The position numbers were made by a program, and so were the translations under genes. From AWTP1-18 sp036504515 (GTDB lineage Bacteria > Pseudomonadota > Gammaproteobacteria > Burkholderiales > Rhodocyclaceae): DNA of 64,000 nucleotides. Below are positions 41,564 to 50,650 of the stretch, one piece after another. The notes below the pieces were generated by a model. The model did not search any database. It was not told the origin of the DNA and saw only the letters and a program-made list of their open reading frames with translations. The stretch is from assembly GCA_036504515.1 (NCBI GenBank), contig DASXVA010000012.1, positions 186,001-250,000 on the forward strand, read 5' to 3'. Each line of letters begins with the position of its first letter. The first letter of the stretch is position 1.

Positions 41564-42097
41564 ATGACTACCCTTCCCTTCAAAAGCCCCACGCCAGCAC
41601 AAAGCCGGATAGCTCCCCTGATCCCCGGCAGCTACTTTCATGACGCCTGGTCTGTGTCCGCTGGGGACCCAAAGCTTTCGGCCCTGGGGCAGTTTCTCAA
41701 GGCCTTCGCTTCTCCTCCTGCCTGGGTGAATCTCTGCATGGCCTTGCGCAACAGAGCCGCTGCGCTGGTCGGCCTGAAAAACCTCGGGGCTTTCGACAAA
41801 ATCGATGCATCAAAGCGGGAAAGCGATTACCAGCCCGGAGACCGGGTGGGTATTTTTACGCTGATCGACAACACCTTCGATGAGGTGCTGCTCAGCGACA
41901 GGGACAAGCATCTGGATGTCACTCTGTCACTGCACAGGGCTGAAGATGCCGCCACCGGTGCAGTTGTCGTTACCGTCACCACCGTCGTGCATGTCCATAA
42001 CCTGCTCGGTCGGCTTTACATGCTGCCGGTGGAACCAATGCACCGCCTCATTGCGCCCTCTGTCTTGAGGGCAGTCGCCGAGGCGCCTACCGTCTGA
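41564..42097 (+). CDS. DUF2867 domain protein
   Basis: A 177-aa protein of the DUF2867 family: PGSYFHDAWSVSAGD near the start, YQPGDRVGIFTLID and DEVLLSDRDKHLDVTLSLH in the middle, and TVVHVHNLLGRLYMLPVEPMHRLIAP at the end. Family members occur alone or fused to NAD-binding epimerase domains; the function is unknown. It starts 24 nt after the preceding gene. An 8-bp hairpin (42109-42116 with 42127-42134) lies between it and the convergent efflux operon and may end transcription. Confidence 0.83.
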   Translation: MTTLPFKSPTPAQSRIAPLIPGSYFHDAWSVSAGDPKLSALGQFLKAFASPPAWVNLCMALRNRAAALVGLKNLGAFDKIDASKRESDYQPGDRVGIFTLIDNTFDEVLLSDRDKHLDVTLSLHRAEDAATGAVVVTVTTVVHVHNLLGRLYMLPVEPMHRLIAPSVLRAVAEAPTV

Positions 42098-42139
42098 GGT
42101 TTTCAGCGAAGGGAAGCAATGTCTCCCTTCCCTTGAATA

Positions 42140-43414
42140 CTAGCGTTGCCCTACCTGCGCATCGCTCTCGCCGGGATTGTCATCATCCAGATCCCACAGT
42201 TGATGGGTATCCAGTTGCAAGCGTGCAGCGCTTTCCCTCGCGTCGGCCCGGGCCAGTAAAGCCACCAAGTCGGCTTCATGGGCTTGGCGTTGGGCCAGGA
42301 GCCATTGGGCCAGATCGGCTTCGCCCAGGGTTCGGGCGCGCTCGGTCAGTTGGGCGGCCTGACGGGACTGCTGGGCGGCGGCATCAGCCCGCTCCCAGCT
42401 TTCATAGGCAGCCTGGGCCTGGGCCATGAGGGAGGCGGCTTCGGCTTGCACCTTTTGCCGGACAGCGGCCTCCTGACTTGCCGTGACCTGGGCCAGAGCT
42501 TGTTGACTGCGGGAGGTGGCAGCCCGGGCAGAACCCGGTAACGGGATGGTGATGCTGACACCGATAATGCGTTGGTCACCGCCGGTTTCGGACCCGACCC
42601 GCAGCCCCAGGGATGGATCGGGAATGCGGTCGGCATCGGCTCGCTGGGCCAACAATTGCGCCCGACGGGATTCAGCGGCAGCCATGCCCAACTCGTGGTT
42701 GTGCTCAAGAATGGCGGTGATCCAGTCCTTGCCGCTGATGGATTCGGGCTGAGCGGGTAGCAGGCCCGCCGGCACGGCAGCACCGGGATAAAAAGCATTC
42801 AGCTCCGCAGCGGCCATGGCGGCACGACCTTCCGCCTGACGGACGGAAGCCTTGGCCTGGGCGGCGGCGGCATCGGCCTGCATTTGTTCCAGTCTTGAGG
42901 CATCGCCATGTTTGACCCGCTTGGCAACGGCATCAGCCTGCCGTGCCAGCGTGTCGGCTTGGCGCTGCCAAAGGGTGACGCTCCAGCGTTCCCGCAGGGA
43001 AGCGAACCAGAGCTTGAGCAGGCGGCGGGAGCTTTCGTGCAAGGCATCGCCCAGGGCCACTTGCCCCCAGACCACCCCCTGCTGTCCCAACTCGCCGTCA
43101 ATGCGCACCTTGCCCGGCAAACGGAAGGCCCGCTCCAGATTGACCGACCATTCCGGGTAGCGTTGATTGAGGGAAGTGACCCGCCGCTTGGCTGATTCCA
43201 GACGTAGGCTGGCTTCGTGACTGCCACTGTCGAGCCGGTCCCGGTTGGCCTCTTCGGCCTGTAATTGGGCCCGGGCAGCAGCGACTTCGGGGCTTTGCCT
43301 AATCAGGCGGGCTGCCAGGGTGGGCTCGGGCAAGTCGGTCGCATCCTGAGGTGCGGCCCAGGCGCTGCAAACGAAACAAAGACTGAGGGACAGTACAAGG
43401 CGTTGGAGTTTCAT
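42140..43414 (-). CDS. TolC-family outer-membrane channel of the RND efflux operon (CzcC-like)
   Basis: A 424-aa outer-membrane efflux protein. It has a signal peptide (about 1-20, ending SAWA) followed by two repeats rich in Ala/Gln/Glu/Arg helices, typical of the TolC periplasmic barrel. Recognisable segments are WSVNLERAFRLPGKVRIDGELG and VGSETGGDQRIIGVSITIPLPGS, the latter a beta-strand region before the second helical repeat. It overlaps the DUF3240 gene by 4 nt and is the last gene of adaptor-pump-DUF3240-channel. Metal substrate unknown. Confidence 0.85.
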   Translation of the reverse strand: MKLQRLVLSLSLCFVCSAWAAPQDATDLPEPTLAARLIRQSPEVAAARAQLQAEEANRDRLDSGSHEASLRLESAKRRVTSLNQRYPEWSVNLERAFRLPGKVRIDGELGQQGVVWGQVALGDALHESSRRLLKLWFASLRERWSVTLWQRQADTLARQADAVAKRVKHGDASRLEQMQADAAAAQAKASVRQAEGRAAMAAAELNAFYPGAAVPAGLLPAQPESISGKDWITAILEHNHELGMAAAESRRAQLLAQRADADRIPDPSLGLRVGSETGGDQRIIGVSITIPLPGSARAATSRSQQALAQVTASQEAAVRQKVQAEAASLMAQAQAAYESWERADAAAQQSRQAAQLTERARTLGEADLAQWLLAQRQAHEADLVALLARADARESAARLQLDTHQLWDLDDDNPGESDAQVGQR

Positions 43415-43734
43415 TCGATTCTCCCGGCATCCAGAACGGGGGTGATCCAGTAGAAAAGATTGGCCCTGGGCAGGTGTTCCCGCAACAAGGCAATGACGGC
43501 ATCTGCCGTAGCCCGGGCTGTCACCATGCGCACGGCAAGACGGCGGGCACTGCCCCGCACTTGTTCCCGCGGAGCCAACAGTTCAACCGCAGCACCGTGG
43601 CCTTCGCCCCGGGTGGTGGTGAACCCTTTGACCAGATCGGGATGAGCCAGCAGCAGATCAAGCACCGAGTCCTCCACGGCGTGGGGAACGATGAGGGTCA
43701 GCAGTACGCTGTCAACATTGACGGCGGTATTCAT
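43411..43734 (-). CDS. DUF3240 family protein
   Basis: A 107-aa protein of DUF3240: VLLTLIVPHAVEDSVLDLLLAHPDLVKGFTTTRGEGHGA at the N-terminus and LPRANLFYWITPV near the C-terminus. The beta-alpha-beta pattern suggests a ferredoxin-like, PII-like fold. The gene is coupled by 4-nt overlaps to the RND pump gene upstream and to the channel gene downstream, so it is almost certainly part of the efflux system. A regulatory or metal-binding accessory role is an inference; no biochemical function is known to me. Confidence 0.82.
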   Translation of the reverse strand: MNTAVNVDSVLLTLIVPHAVEDSVLDLLLAHPDLVKGFTTTRGEGHGAAVELLAPREQVRGSARRLAVRMVTARATADAVIALLREHLPRANLFYWITPVLDAGRIE

Positions 43735-46700
43735 GATTGGTTTTCCTTGGGCAGGTCAGCCTTGTCCACGCCAAAGCGGCGGTAGAACACCGGCAGCAGC
43801 AACAGGGTCAGGGCGGTGGAGCTCACAAGACCGCCGATCACCACGATGGCCAGGGGCCGCTGAATTTCCGAGCCGGGGCCAGTGGCCAGTAACAAGGGCA
43901 CCAGACCGAAGGCGGCAATGGAGGCGGTCATCATTACCGGCCGCAGCCGGCGCTTGGCCCCCTCTACCACCACCTGGGCCAAAGGCATGCCCTGGGCCAG
44001 CAGTTGATTAAAATAAGTCACCATCACTACACCGTTCAACACCGCGATACCGAGCAAGGCTATGAAGCCCACGGAGGCCGGTACCGACAGGTACTCCCGC
44101 GCAATCAGCAGGGCAAACACACCGCCCACCAAAGCGAAGGGAATGTTGGCCAGCACCAGGAAGGCCTGGCGTACGGAACGAAAGGTGGACATGAGCAGCA
44201 GGAAGATCAGCAGCAGCGCCACCGGCACCACCACCGCCAGCCGAGCCGCCGCCCGTTGCTGGTTCTCGAACTGGCCACCCCAGACGATGCTGTAGCCCTC
44301 GGGCAGCTTGACCTGTTGCAGCACCTTGGCCTTGGCTTCTTCAACAAAGCCCACCAGATCCCGGTCCCGCACATTGGTTTGCACCACCACGTACCGCTGG
44401 GCATTTTCGCGATTCACCTGTACCGGACCATCCACCCGCTCCAGCTTGGCGATGGCCGACAGGGGTACCGCACCTCCGCCGGGCAGTGCCAGGCGCAGAT
44501 CGGCAAAGCGGGCATAGGAGGTGCGCAGATCATCGTCGCCCCGCAGCAACAAAGGCGTGCGCCGTGCCGGTTCGATGACGATGCCGGCGGGCCAGCCTTC
44601 CACCAGGGAACGCAGTTGATCTTCCACCGTGGTCATGGTCAGGCCGAGACGTCCGGCAGCAAGGGGATCAATCGCCACCTTGAGGTATTGCACGCCGCCG
44701 TTCTTGACGGTGAACACATCCTCGGCACCGGCGATGGTTTTCACCGTATCGGCAATATGCGCCGCCATACCGTTGAGGGTCTCCATGTCTACGCCATAGA
44801 CCTTGATCGCCACATCGCCGCGAACGCCGGTGAGCATTTCCGACACCCGCATTTCGATGGGCTGGGTGAAGGTGTAGGCAAGACCAGGGAAGTCTTCCAG
44901 CACCTTGCGCAACTCATCCATCAGCCAGGTCTTGTCGGCCTTGCGCCACTCCTTGATGGGTTTGAGGATGAGGAAGCTGTCGGTCTGATTGAGGCCCATG
45001 GGATCGAGGCCCAATTCGTCGGCCCCACTGCGGGCCACAACGCCCTTCACCTCCGGCACCCGTTCCATGATGGCCTTCTGCACCCGGGCATCCAGCTCAA
45101 GGGTGGCGCTCAAACTGATGGAAGGCAGCTTCTCCAACTGGACGATGAGGTCACCTTCATCCATGGAGGGCATGAAGGTCTTGCCGATGAAGGTGTAGGC
45201 AACACCCGCCGCCAGCAGCAGCCCCAGGGCGGCGTAGCTGGCCTTACGGGCATTGGCCAGCACCTTGTCCAGCAGGGGTGCGTAGAGGGCGTTGAGCTTG
45301 CGTACCAGCCAGGGCTCGTGAGGCTGGCCCTGATGCAGCAACAAAGAGGACAGCACCGGCACCACGGTCAAGGCCAGGATCAGGGAGGCCGTGAGGGCGA
45401 AGACGATGGAGAGAGCCACCGGCACAAACAGCTTGCCTTCCAGGCCCTCCAAGGTCATCAGGGGCAGGAAGACGATGACAATGATGGCGATGCCGGACAC
45501 CACCGGCGCGGTGACTTCCTTCACCGCCCGGAAGATCAGGTGCAGCTTGGGCAAACGGGCCAGGGCGTCCTGGCGAGTGAGTTGCGTCTCGACGTTTTCC
45601 ACCACCACCACCGCCGCATCCACCAGCATGCCGATGGCGATGGCGAGACCGCCCAGGCTCATCAGGTTGGCAGAGAGGCCCGCCGTATTCATCAGGATGA
45701 ACGTCCCCAGGGCGGAGAGGGGCAGAATCACTGCCACCACCAGCGCGGCCCGCAGGTTGCCGAGGAAGGCCAGAAGCAGGATCACCACCAGCACGATGGC
45801 TTCAATCAGGGCTTTGGAAACCGTGCTCACCGCCCGCTCCACCAGGGCACCACGATCGTAGAAGGGCACGATCTTCACGTCCTTGGGCAGGGTTTTCTCG
45901 ATGTCCGCCAGCATGGTCTTGACGCCGTCCACCACTTGCTGGGCGTTGGCACCACGCAGGCCCAGCACCAGACCTTCCACGGCTTCGCCTTTACCATCCT
46001 TGGTCACGGCGCCGTAGCGGGTCAAGGCACCGATACGCACTTGGGCCACGTCGCCGATGCGAACGGGGATCCCTTGCACCGTGGCAATGACGCGCCCGCG
46101 CACATCGTCCAGATTCTTGATGCTGCCTTCCGCCCGCACCAGCAGGGTTTCTTCGCCTTCGTTGAGGCGTCCTGCTCCGTCGTTACGGTTGTTAGCCTCC
46201 AGGGCGGCGCGCAGTTGTTCCAGGCTGATGTTGCGGGCGTTCAGCGCCGCCACATCGGGCACCACTTCAAAGCTGCGGGCCAGACCGCCCAGGCTGTTCA
46301 CATCGGCCACCCCGCGCAGGGTGCGCAGACGGGGACGAATGGTCCAGTCAAGCAAGGTGCGCTTTTCCTCCAGGGACAAAGGCCCTTCGATGGTGAACAT
46401 GAACATCTCGCCCAGGGGCGTGGTCAAGGGCGCAAGACCACCGCTGACACCGGGCGGAAAATCCTTGGTGACATTGGCGAAACGTTCCGCCACCTGCTGC
46501 CGCGCCCAGTACACGTCGGTACCTTCTTCGAAGTCGATGGTGATGTCGGCCAGGGCATACTTGGCGGTAGCGCGCAGGATCTTTTCCTTGGGGATGCCCA
46601 GCAGTTCCTGCTCCAGAGGAACAGACACACGGGCTTCCACCTCCTCCGGCGTCATACCCGGGGCCTTGACGATGATCTTGACCTGGGGCGTGGAGACATC

Positions 46701-46820
46701 GGGAAAAGCGTCAATCGGCAAAGCGCGAAAAGCGGCGACGCCCGCGGCGATCAGCAGCAGCGTAGCCATCAGCACCAGCAGCCGCTGGGTCAGGGAAAAC
46801 TCGACGATGCGGTTGAACAC
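43731..46820 (-). CDS. heavy-metal-type RND efflux pump (CzcA/CusA family)
   Basis: A 1029-aa inner-membrane proton-driven RND transporter with twelve expected helices and two large periplasmic loops. The N-terminus (FNRIVEFSLTQRLLVL..RALPIDAFPDVSTPQV) is of the HME class. The TM4 motif reads IAIGMLVDAAVVVVEN, as in CusA-like monovalent-metal pumps, not the DFGIIVDGAVVIVEN of CzcA. However, the position of the first CusA cleft methionine (after EGDL) is Gln in EGDLIVQLEKLPS. The metal specificity is therefore open. It lies 3 nt after the adaptor gene and overlaps the DUF3240 gene by 4 nt. Confidence 0.93.
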   Translation of the reverse strand: MFNRIVEFSLTQRLLVLMATLLLIAAGVAAFRALPIDAFPDVSTPQVKIIVKAPGMTPEEVEARVSVPLEQELLGIPKEKILRATAKYALADITIDFEEGTDVYWARQQVAERFANVTKDFPPGVSGGLAPLTTPLGEMFMFTIEGPLSLEEKRTLLDWTIRPRLRTLRGVADVNSLGGLARSFEVVPDVAALNARNISLEQLRAALEANNRNDGAGRLNEGEETLLVRAEGSIKNLDDVRGRVIATVQGIPVRIGDVAQVRIGALTRYGAVTKDGKGEAVEGLVLGLRGANAQQVVDGVKTMLADIEKTLPKDVKIVPFYDRGALVERAVSTVSKALIEAIVLVVILLLAFLGNLRAALVVAVILPLSALGTFILMNTAGLSANLMSLGGLAIAIGMLVDAAVVVVENVETQLTRQDALARLPKLHLIFRAVKEVTAPVVSGIAIIVIVFLPLMTLEGLEGKLFVPVALSIVFALTASLILALTVVPVLSSLLLHQGQPHEPWLVRKLNALYAPLLDKVLANARKASYAALGLLLAAGVAYTFIGKTFMPSMDEGDLIVQLEKLPSISLSATLELDARVQKAIMERVPEVKGVVARSGADELGLDPMGLNQTDSFLILKPIKEWRKADKTWLMDELRKVLEDFPGLAYTFTQPIEMRVSEMLTGVRGDVAIKVYGVDMETLNGMAAHIADTVKTIAGAEDVFTVKNGGVQYLKVAIDPLAAGRLGLTMTTVEDQLRSLVEGWPAGIVIEPARRTPLLLRGDDDLRTSYARFADLRLALPGGGAVPLSAIAKLERVDGPVQVNRENAQRYVVVQTNVRDRDLVGFVEEAKAKVLQQVKLPEGYSIVWGGQFENQQRAAARLAVVVPVALLLIFLLLMSTFRSVRQAFLVLANIPFALVGGVFALLIAREYLSVPASVGFIALLGIAVLNGVVMVTYFNQLLAQGMPLAQVVVEGAKRRLRPVMMTASIAAFGLVPLLLATGPGSEIQRPLAIVVIGGLVSSTALTLLLLPVFYRRFGVDKADLPKENQS

Positions 46821-46823
46821 GGC

Positions 46824-47900
46824 TTACTCCTTGGCCGCAGGCAAGGCTGCCTTCAGGGCCGCAACACCCTTTACTGCGATCTTGTTGCCTTCCTTGAGGG
46901 CGGCCGATACCAGCAGACTGCCGCTGCCTTCGGCGACGATGCTCACCGGCATCAGCGTGAAACCCTTGTCTGTTTCCACAAAAACATTGGCCTCGGGCAA
47001 GCGCACCAGGGCGGTGGTCGGAATGCGCCAGAGGGAAGTTGCCGCCTTGGCGTCAGTGCTGCCCGTCGCCAGCGTTGCGACCTGGGCTTCCACCGACTGG
47101 CCGGGACGCAGGGTTTCTGTGCCCTTGTCGATGCGCGCGCGCAAGGTCAGGGTCTGGCTGTTACCCAATTGACGGCCGACGTTGACGATCACGCCTTTGG
47201 CGGGACTGTCTTTCACCGTCACGGCGAGGCCGGGTTTGAGACTGCTGGCCAGGGCTGCCGGCACTTGAATTTCCAGCCACAGCGTCGTGAGCTTGCCGAT
47301 ACGGAACAAAGGCGACGAAGCCTCAACCCGCTGGCCGGGCACGGCGTTCTGTTCCAGCACGGTGCCGGCAATGGGCGCCCGGATCACGCCATCGCCACCG
47401 GCCATTTGCAAAGCGCCGCCGCTTTGCCGCGCCAGAGCGGTTGCTTCCTGGGCTGAAGCCCGGGTTGAAGCAAGACGAGATTCGGCAATGATGCCTTCGG
47501 CAAACAAGGCTTCATCCCGTTTCAGGCTGCGCCCCGCCAGATCGGCCTGACTGCGGGCGACGATGTTGTTGCGTTGCAGTTCCAGCAACTGGGGACTGGC
47601 CAAGCGGGCCAGCACCTGGCCTGCCTTGACCGTATCCCCGGCGGCTACCGTCACCTGTTCCACCATGCCTGCCAGGGGCGCGGCGACAACCCGCAACTGC
47701 TCCAAAGGCACCACAACCTGGGCCGGCAAACTGGTAGCAGCCCCTTGAGCCGCGGACTGCACAACCTGAGTTTCCACGCCAAGACCTTGGCGCTGGTTAG
47801 CCGTTAAAACCACTTCGCTGCCAACGGCCATGGCGGTCGTTGCCAGGGAGAACGAAAGTACCGCAAGCGACTTGGTGATCGCCTTTGAATAGGGTGTCAT
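46824..47900 (-). CDS. RND periplasmic adaptor (membrane fusion protein)
   Basis: Periplasmic adaptor linking the RND pump to the outer-membrane channel, 358 aa. From the ATG at 47900 the protein has a classical signal peptide (TKSLAVLSFSLATTAMA). The barrel-sandwich and hairpin segments follow: VVAAPLAGMVEQVTVAAGDTV, KAGQVLARLASPQLLELQ, an alpha-hairpin and GDGVIRAPIAGTVLEQNAVPG. A beta-barrel region and a membrane-proximal domain complete it. An open extension to 47930 would add an acidic n-region unlike a signal peptide. It is the first gene of the efflux operon; two direct repeats stand about 80 bp upstream. Confidence 0.87.
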   Translation of the reverse strand: MTPYSKAITKSLAVLSFSLATTAMAVGSEVVLTANQRQGLGVETQVVQSAAQGAATSLPAQVVVPLEQLRVVAAPLAGMVEQVTVAAGDTVKAGQVLARLASPQLLELQRNNIVARSQADLAGRSLKRDEALFAEGIIAESRLASTRASAQEATALARQSGGALQMAGGDGVIRAPIAGTVLEQNAVPGQRVEASSPLFRIGKLTTLWLEIQVPAALASSLKPGLAVTVKDSPAKGVIVNVGRQLGNSQTLTLRARIDKGTETLRPGQSVEAQVATLATGSTDAKAATSLWRIPTTALVRLPEANVFVETDKGFTLMPVSIVAEGSGSLLVSAALKEGNKIAVKGVAALKAALPAAKE

Positions 47901-47978
47901 GTTGGGGTCCATCCGAATAATGTCCGCCATATTGGAGATACAGGATTAAGTGCTGCTTAACACTGAGCATCCATTCAA

Positions 47979-47996
47979 GTCACAGCTTTGTCACAG
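47979..47996 (-). promoter_or_regulatory. direct repeats of response-regulator type upstream of the RND operon
   Basis: On the minus strand CTGTGAC-AAAG-CTGTGAC gives two identical 7-bp units with an 11-bp period, as in PhoB/OmpR-family binding sites. A weaker third unit (TTATCAA) lies 11 bp further upstream. The site is 79-96 bp before the adaptor start and also lies in the upstream region of the divergent porin gene. Confidence 0.45.
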
Positions 47997-48153
47997 AGCC
48001 TTGATAACCTGACAAAATGGCGGCAGACGGCGTCCCCAGGCTCATTTCCACTGCCCGCCAAACTCCCCGCCTGTCACCCTGTTGACCCAATTCAAGCTGC
48101 GTCAATGACCAGAATTCGGTCTGGTGCCCAAGTGCGCCAGACGAGGAGAATGC

Positions 48154-49500
48154 GTGCGTTACAAATTTGTTCACCGGAACCGCCCAACGGGCATTTTCAA
48201 AGCCCTAGCAGTGGTCGGCTTGTTGCTGCCCGGCTTCGGTTCAGCCCAGACACCAGAATTCGAAGACTGGAACGCAAAATTTCAGACCACCTATATTTGG
48301 CAGGGCAAGAGTTCTTTCAACTCACCCTACAGCAGCACCAACAGTTTGTCTGCGGCCAAGGAAACCAGTTATTCCTTCACGACGACGGCTGCCCTGGGAT
48401 TTCGCCCCTGGACAGGAGGTGAGCTTTATTTCAACCCCGAGGCTGTTCAGGGCGTTCCCCTCTCCAATTTGACGGGGCTGGGTGGTTTCACCAATGGCGA
48501 AATGGCCCGCACCTCCGGCGCGACCCTGAAGGTCTACCGGGCACGGTTATTCCTGCGCCAGACCTGGGGCCTGGGCGGAGAACAGGATGCCATCGAATCC
48601 GATGCCAACCAGCTGGCCGGCGCCGTGGACAAGAATCGCCTGGTGCTGACGGCGGGTAATCTGTCAGTGCTGGATATCTTTGACAAGAACGCCTACAACC
48701 ACGACCCCCGCACCCAGTTCCTCAACTGGTCCTTGATGACCCACGGTGCCTACGACTACGCCGCCGATGCCCGGGGTTACTCCTGGGGTGCGGCCCTGGA
48801 GTGGTATCAGGACGAATGGGCCCTCCGCGGCGGCCGCTTCATTCAACCGGAGCAACCGAATCAACTGCCTCTGGACACCAACATCTTCAAACACTTTGGC
48901 GACCAGATTGAAATTGAACATGCCCACAGCCTGGGTGGAGAACCCGGCAAGCTGCGCTTCCTCTACTTCCACAACCGAACCAAGATGTCCCGCTTTCAGG
49001 ATGCCATTGACCTTGCTGCCCGCACCGGCGGTACGCCGGATCTCAATGCCGTGCGTGGTGGCGAACGAATCAAGCAGGGCATCGGCCTGAGCCTGGAACA
49101 GGCCCTGTCGACAGACATCGGTTTGTTTGGTCGCGCCAGTTGGGCCGATGGCAAGACCGAAACCTATGCCTTTACCGAAATTGATCGCTCTCTGTCCGGC
49201 GGCGTTCTGATCAAAGGCAGCGACTGGGGCCGGGGCGAAGACAATCTTGGCCTGGCCTTCGCCCGCAACGGACTGTCGAAGGAACGACGCAACTACCTGG
49301 CCGCCGGCGGTCAGAGTTTCTTCATCGGCGACGGCAAGCTCAACTACCGCCCCGAAACCATCGTCGAAGCCTTCTACAACGCCAACATCCTCAAGGGCCT
49401 CTGGGCCACGCTGGATTGGCAGCGCATCCAGAACCCGGCCTACAACGCTGATCGCGGGTCGGTGAATTTCTACGGCCTGCGGCTGCACGCCGAATACTGA
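48154..49500 (+). CDS. OprB-type carbohydrate-selective porin
   Basis: A 448-aa outer-membrane porin of the OprB family. I start at the GTG at 48154 (MRYKFVHRNRPT) because GAGGAG lies 5 nt upstream. A signal peptide follows and ends near GFGSA-Q (about residue 31), giving a mature protein starting TPEFEDWNAKFQTTYIWQ. The mature part shows the alternating strands and Asp/Arg/Tyr-rich loops of the family, with NLSVLDIFDKNAYNHDPRTQ, GYSWGAALEWYQDEWALRGG and a C-terminal YGLRLHAEY ending in the outer-membrane aromatic signature. The natural substrate is unknown. It is divergent from the RND efflux operon. Confidence 0.86.
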   Translation: MRYKFVHRNRPTGIFKALAVVGLLLPGFGSAQTPEFEDWNAKFQTTYIWQGKSSFNSPYSSTNSLSAAKETSYSFTTTAALGFRPWTGGELYFNPEAVQGVPLSNLTGLGGFTNGEMARTSGATLKVYRARLFLRQTWGLGGEQDAIESDANQLAGAVDKNRLVLTAGNLSVLDIFDKNAYNHDPRTQFLNWSLMTHGAYDYAADARGYSWGAALEWYQDEWALRGGRFIQPEQPNQLPLDTNIFKHFGDQIEIEHAHSLGGEPGKLRFLYFHNRTKMSRFQDAIDLAARTGGTPDLNAVRGGERIKQGIGLSLEQALSTDIGLFGRASWADGKTETYAFTEIDRSLSGGVLIKGSDWGRGEDNLGLAFARNGLSKERRNYLAAGGQSFFIGDGKLNYRPETIVEAFYNANILKGLWATLDWQRIQNPAYNADRGSVNFYGLRLHAEY

Positions 49501-49772
49501 GGCGAGGCCACTGGGAACCACGCGTTGTGGTGGCAAGATCACGCGACTAAAGCGGGACCTTGCAGCGTGGTGACATCGCCCGCCACCCTGCGCTCCGGCC
49601 GAAGTGAGAAAAATCTAACGCTCGACCTCATGCCGTCAGGAAAATTTGTCTGCAGTCTGTCCAAGATCAATTTTTCGCCAGCAGCAACGGGCTAGGCTGG
49701 GTTTCATCAACGGCAAGACCCGCATCAACGCCTTGCTTCCCATCGCTGGTTTTACTTGCTTGGAGGACGGTC

Positions 49773-50348
49773 ATGAATCCCCCTGAACGTCTGTTACCTG
49801 ATCCTGTCCCGAACCATCCCCTGTTCAAGGGCCGCCGCGAAATCGGCCGAGGCGAACACACCATCGTTCTGGAAGGCCCCACGGTGGACGGTGAAGAACG
49901 GGTATTCAAGGTTCTGTCCTCCCCCACCGACTACGCCTATTACACGGCGGCGGATCGGCCGGAGGGTCCCCACTTCCCCCGGGTCTTTGCCGACCACGGC
50001 GTCATCGGCAAAGCCGCCAGCGGTTATCCCCTGCATCTGGTGGAAGTGGAACGGCTCTACCCCCTGCCCGGCAACAGCGATGTGGGCCGCTTGGCAGCCA
50101 AGATTTCCTCCAGCTATTTCGATGCCTGCCGGGCTTGGCGCAATCTGGCCCACGACATGGGTTTGGTGGCCCTGCACCACTTGGTCGTCACGCCCATGGG
50201 CTGGGAGGACACCCTGCGGGATGCCCTGGCAACCCTGAGCAAGTTCAGCGAGGACTACGGCGCCCTGCCGGACTTGGTGAAGGCGGACAACCTGATGATG
50301 CGCAAGGACGGCACCTTGGTATTTTCCGACCCGGTATTCATGGGCTGA
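49773..50348 (+). CDS. small protein with degenerate protein-kinase-like fold
   Basis: A 191-aa protein that I do not recognise as a named family, but which has kinase-like landmarks in the right order. A glycine-rich loop IGRGEHTIVLEG is followed by VFKVLSS with the candidate VAIK lysine, a hinge-like VEVERLYPLP, a helix CRAWRNLAHDMGLVALHHL, and a catalytic-loop-like DLVKADNLMMRKDG. SDPVF stands where DFG is expected. It is small for a kinase and lacks a C-lobe tail. GGAGG lies 6 nt before the ATG. The 272 bp between the porin and this gene hold nothing I can name. Confidence 0.72.
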   Translation: MNPPERLLPDPVPNHPLFKGRREIGRGEHTIVLEGPTVDGEERVFKVLSSPTDYAYYTAADRPEGPHFPRVFADHGVIGKAASGYPLHLVEVERLYPLPGNSDVGRLAAKISSSYFDACRAWRNLAHDMGLVALHHLVVTPMGWEDTLRDALATLSKFSEDYGALPDLVKADNLMMRKDGTLVFSDPVFMG

Positions 50349-50388
50349 GATAATTAATCCCAGCTCCATAATCGGCTGGCTAAGAAGC

Positions 50389-50552
50389 TGTCTTGAAAAA
50401 CGGGAGAAAGCGAAGCGCGCAACCCCTCCCGTCCTCCTCTTACCAGGGGAGAGGCCTGCTGCCTAAAAAATCTCCGCTGAAACTCCCCCTGACAAGGGGG
50501 CTGGGGGGGTTAAAAGTCTCGGCAAATCCAGCATTGACCGTTTTTAAGACAA
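50389..50552. repeat. MITE-like inverted-repeat element
   Basis: An element of about 164 bp is bounded by imperfect terminal inverted repeats: TGTCTTGAAAAACGG at 50389-50403, and the complement of TTGTCTTAAAAACGG at 50538-50552, with one extra base in the left copy. Inside are two hairpin-forming modules in opposite orientation, AACCCCTCCC..CCAGGGGAG (50421-50452) and, on the other strand, AACCCCCCC..CAGGGGGAG (about 50482-50512). It carries no ORF. It fills the 302-bp gap between the kinase-like gene and the next gene. Confidence 0.62.
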
Positions 50553-50650
50553 CCCCTAAGCCCCGGTACCAGCCTTCTCCCCAACGAGGCCCAGGGTGGA
50601 CCATGAATTGCTGATGGCATAGACAATCCGTCTGTCCATGGGAGCTTTTC

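Noticed and set aside
44004..47456. A 1150-codon open frame on the plus strand opposite the RND pump and adaptor genes
   Set aside because: It is antisense to two clear genes, has His/Gln/Gly-rich low-complexity translation without family features, and arises from the biased third codon positions of the real genes.
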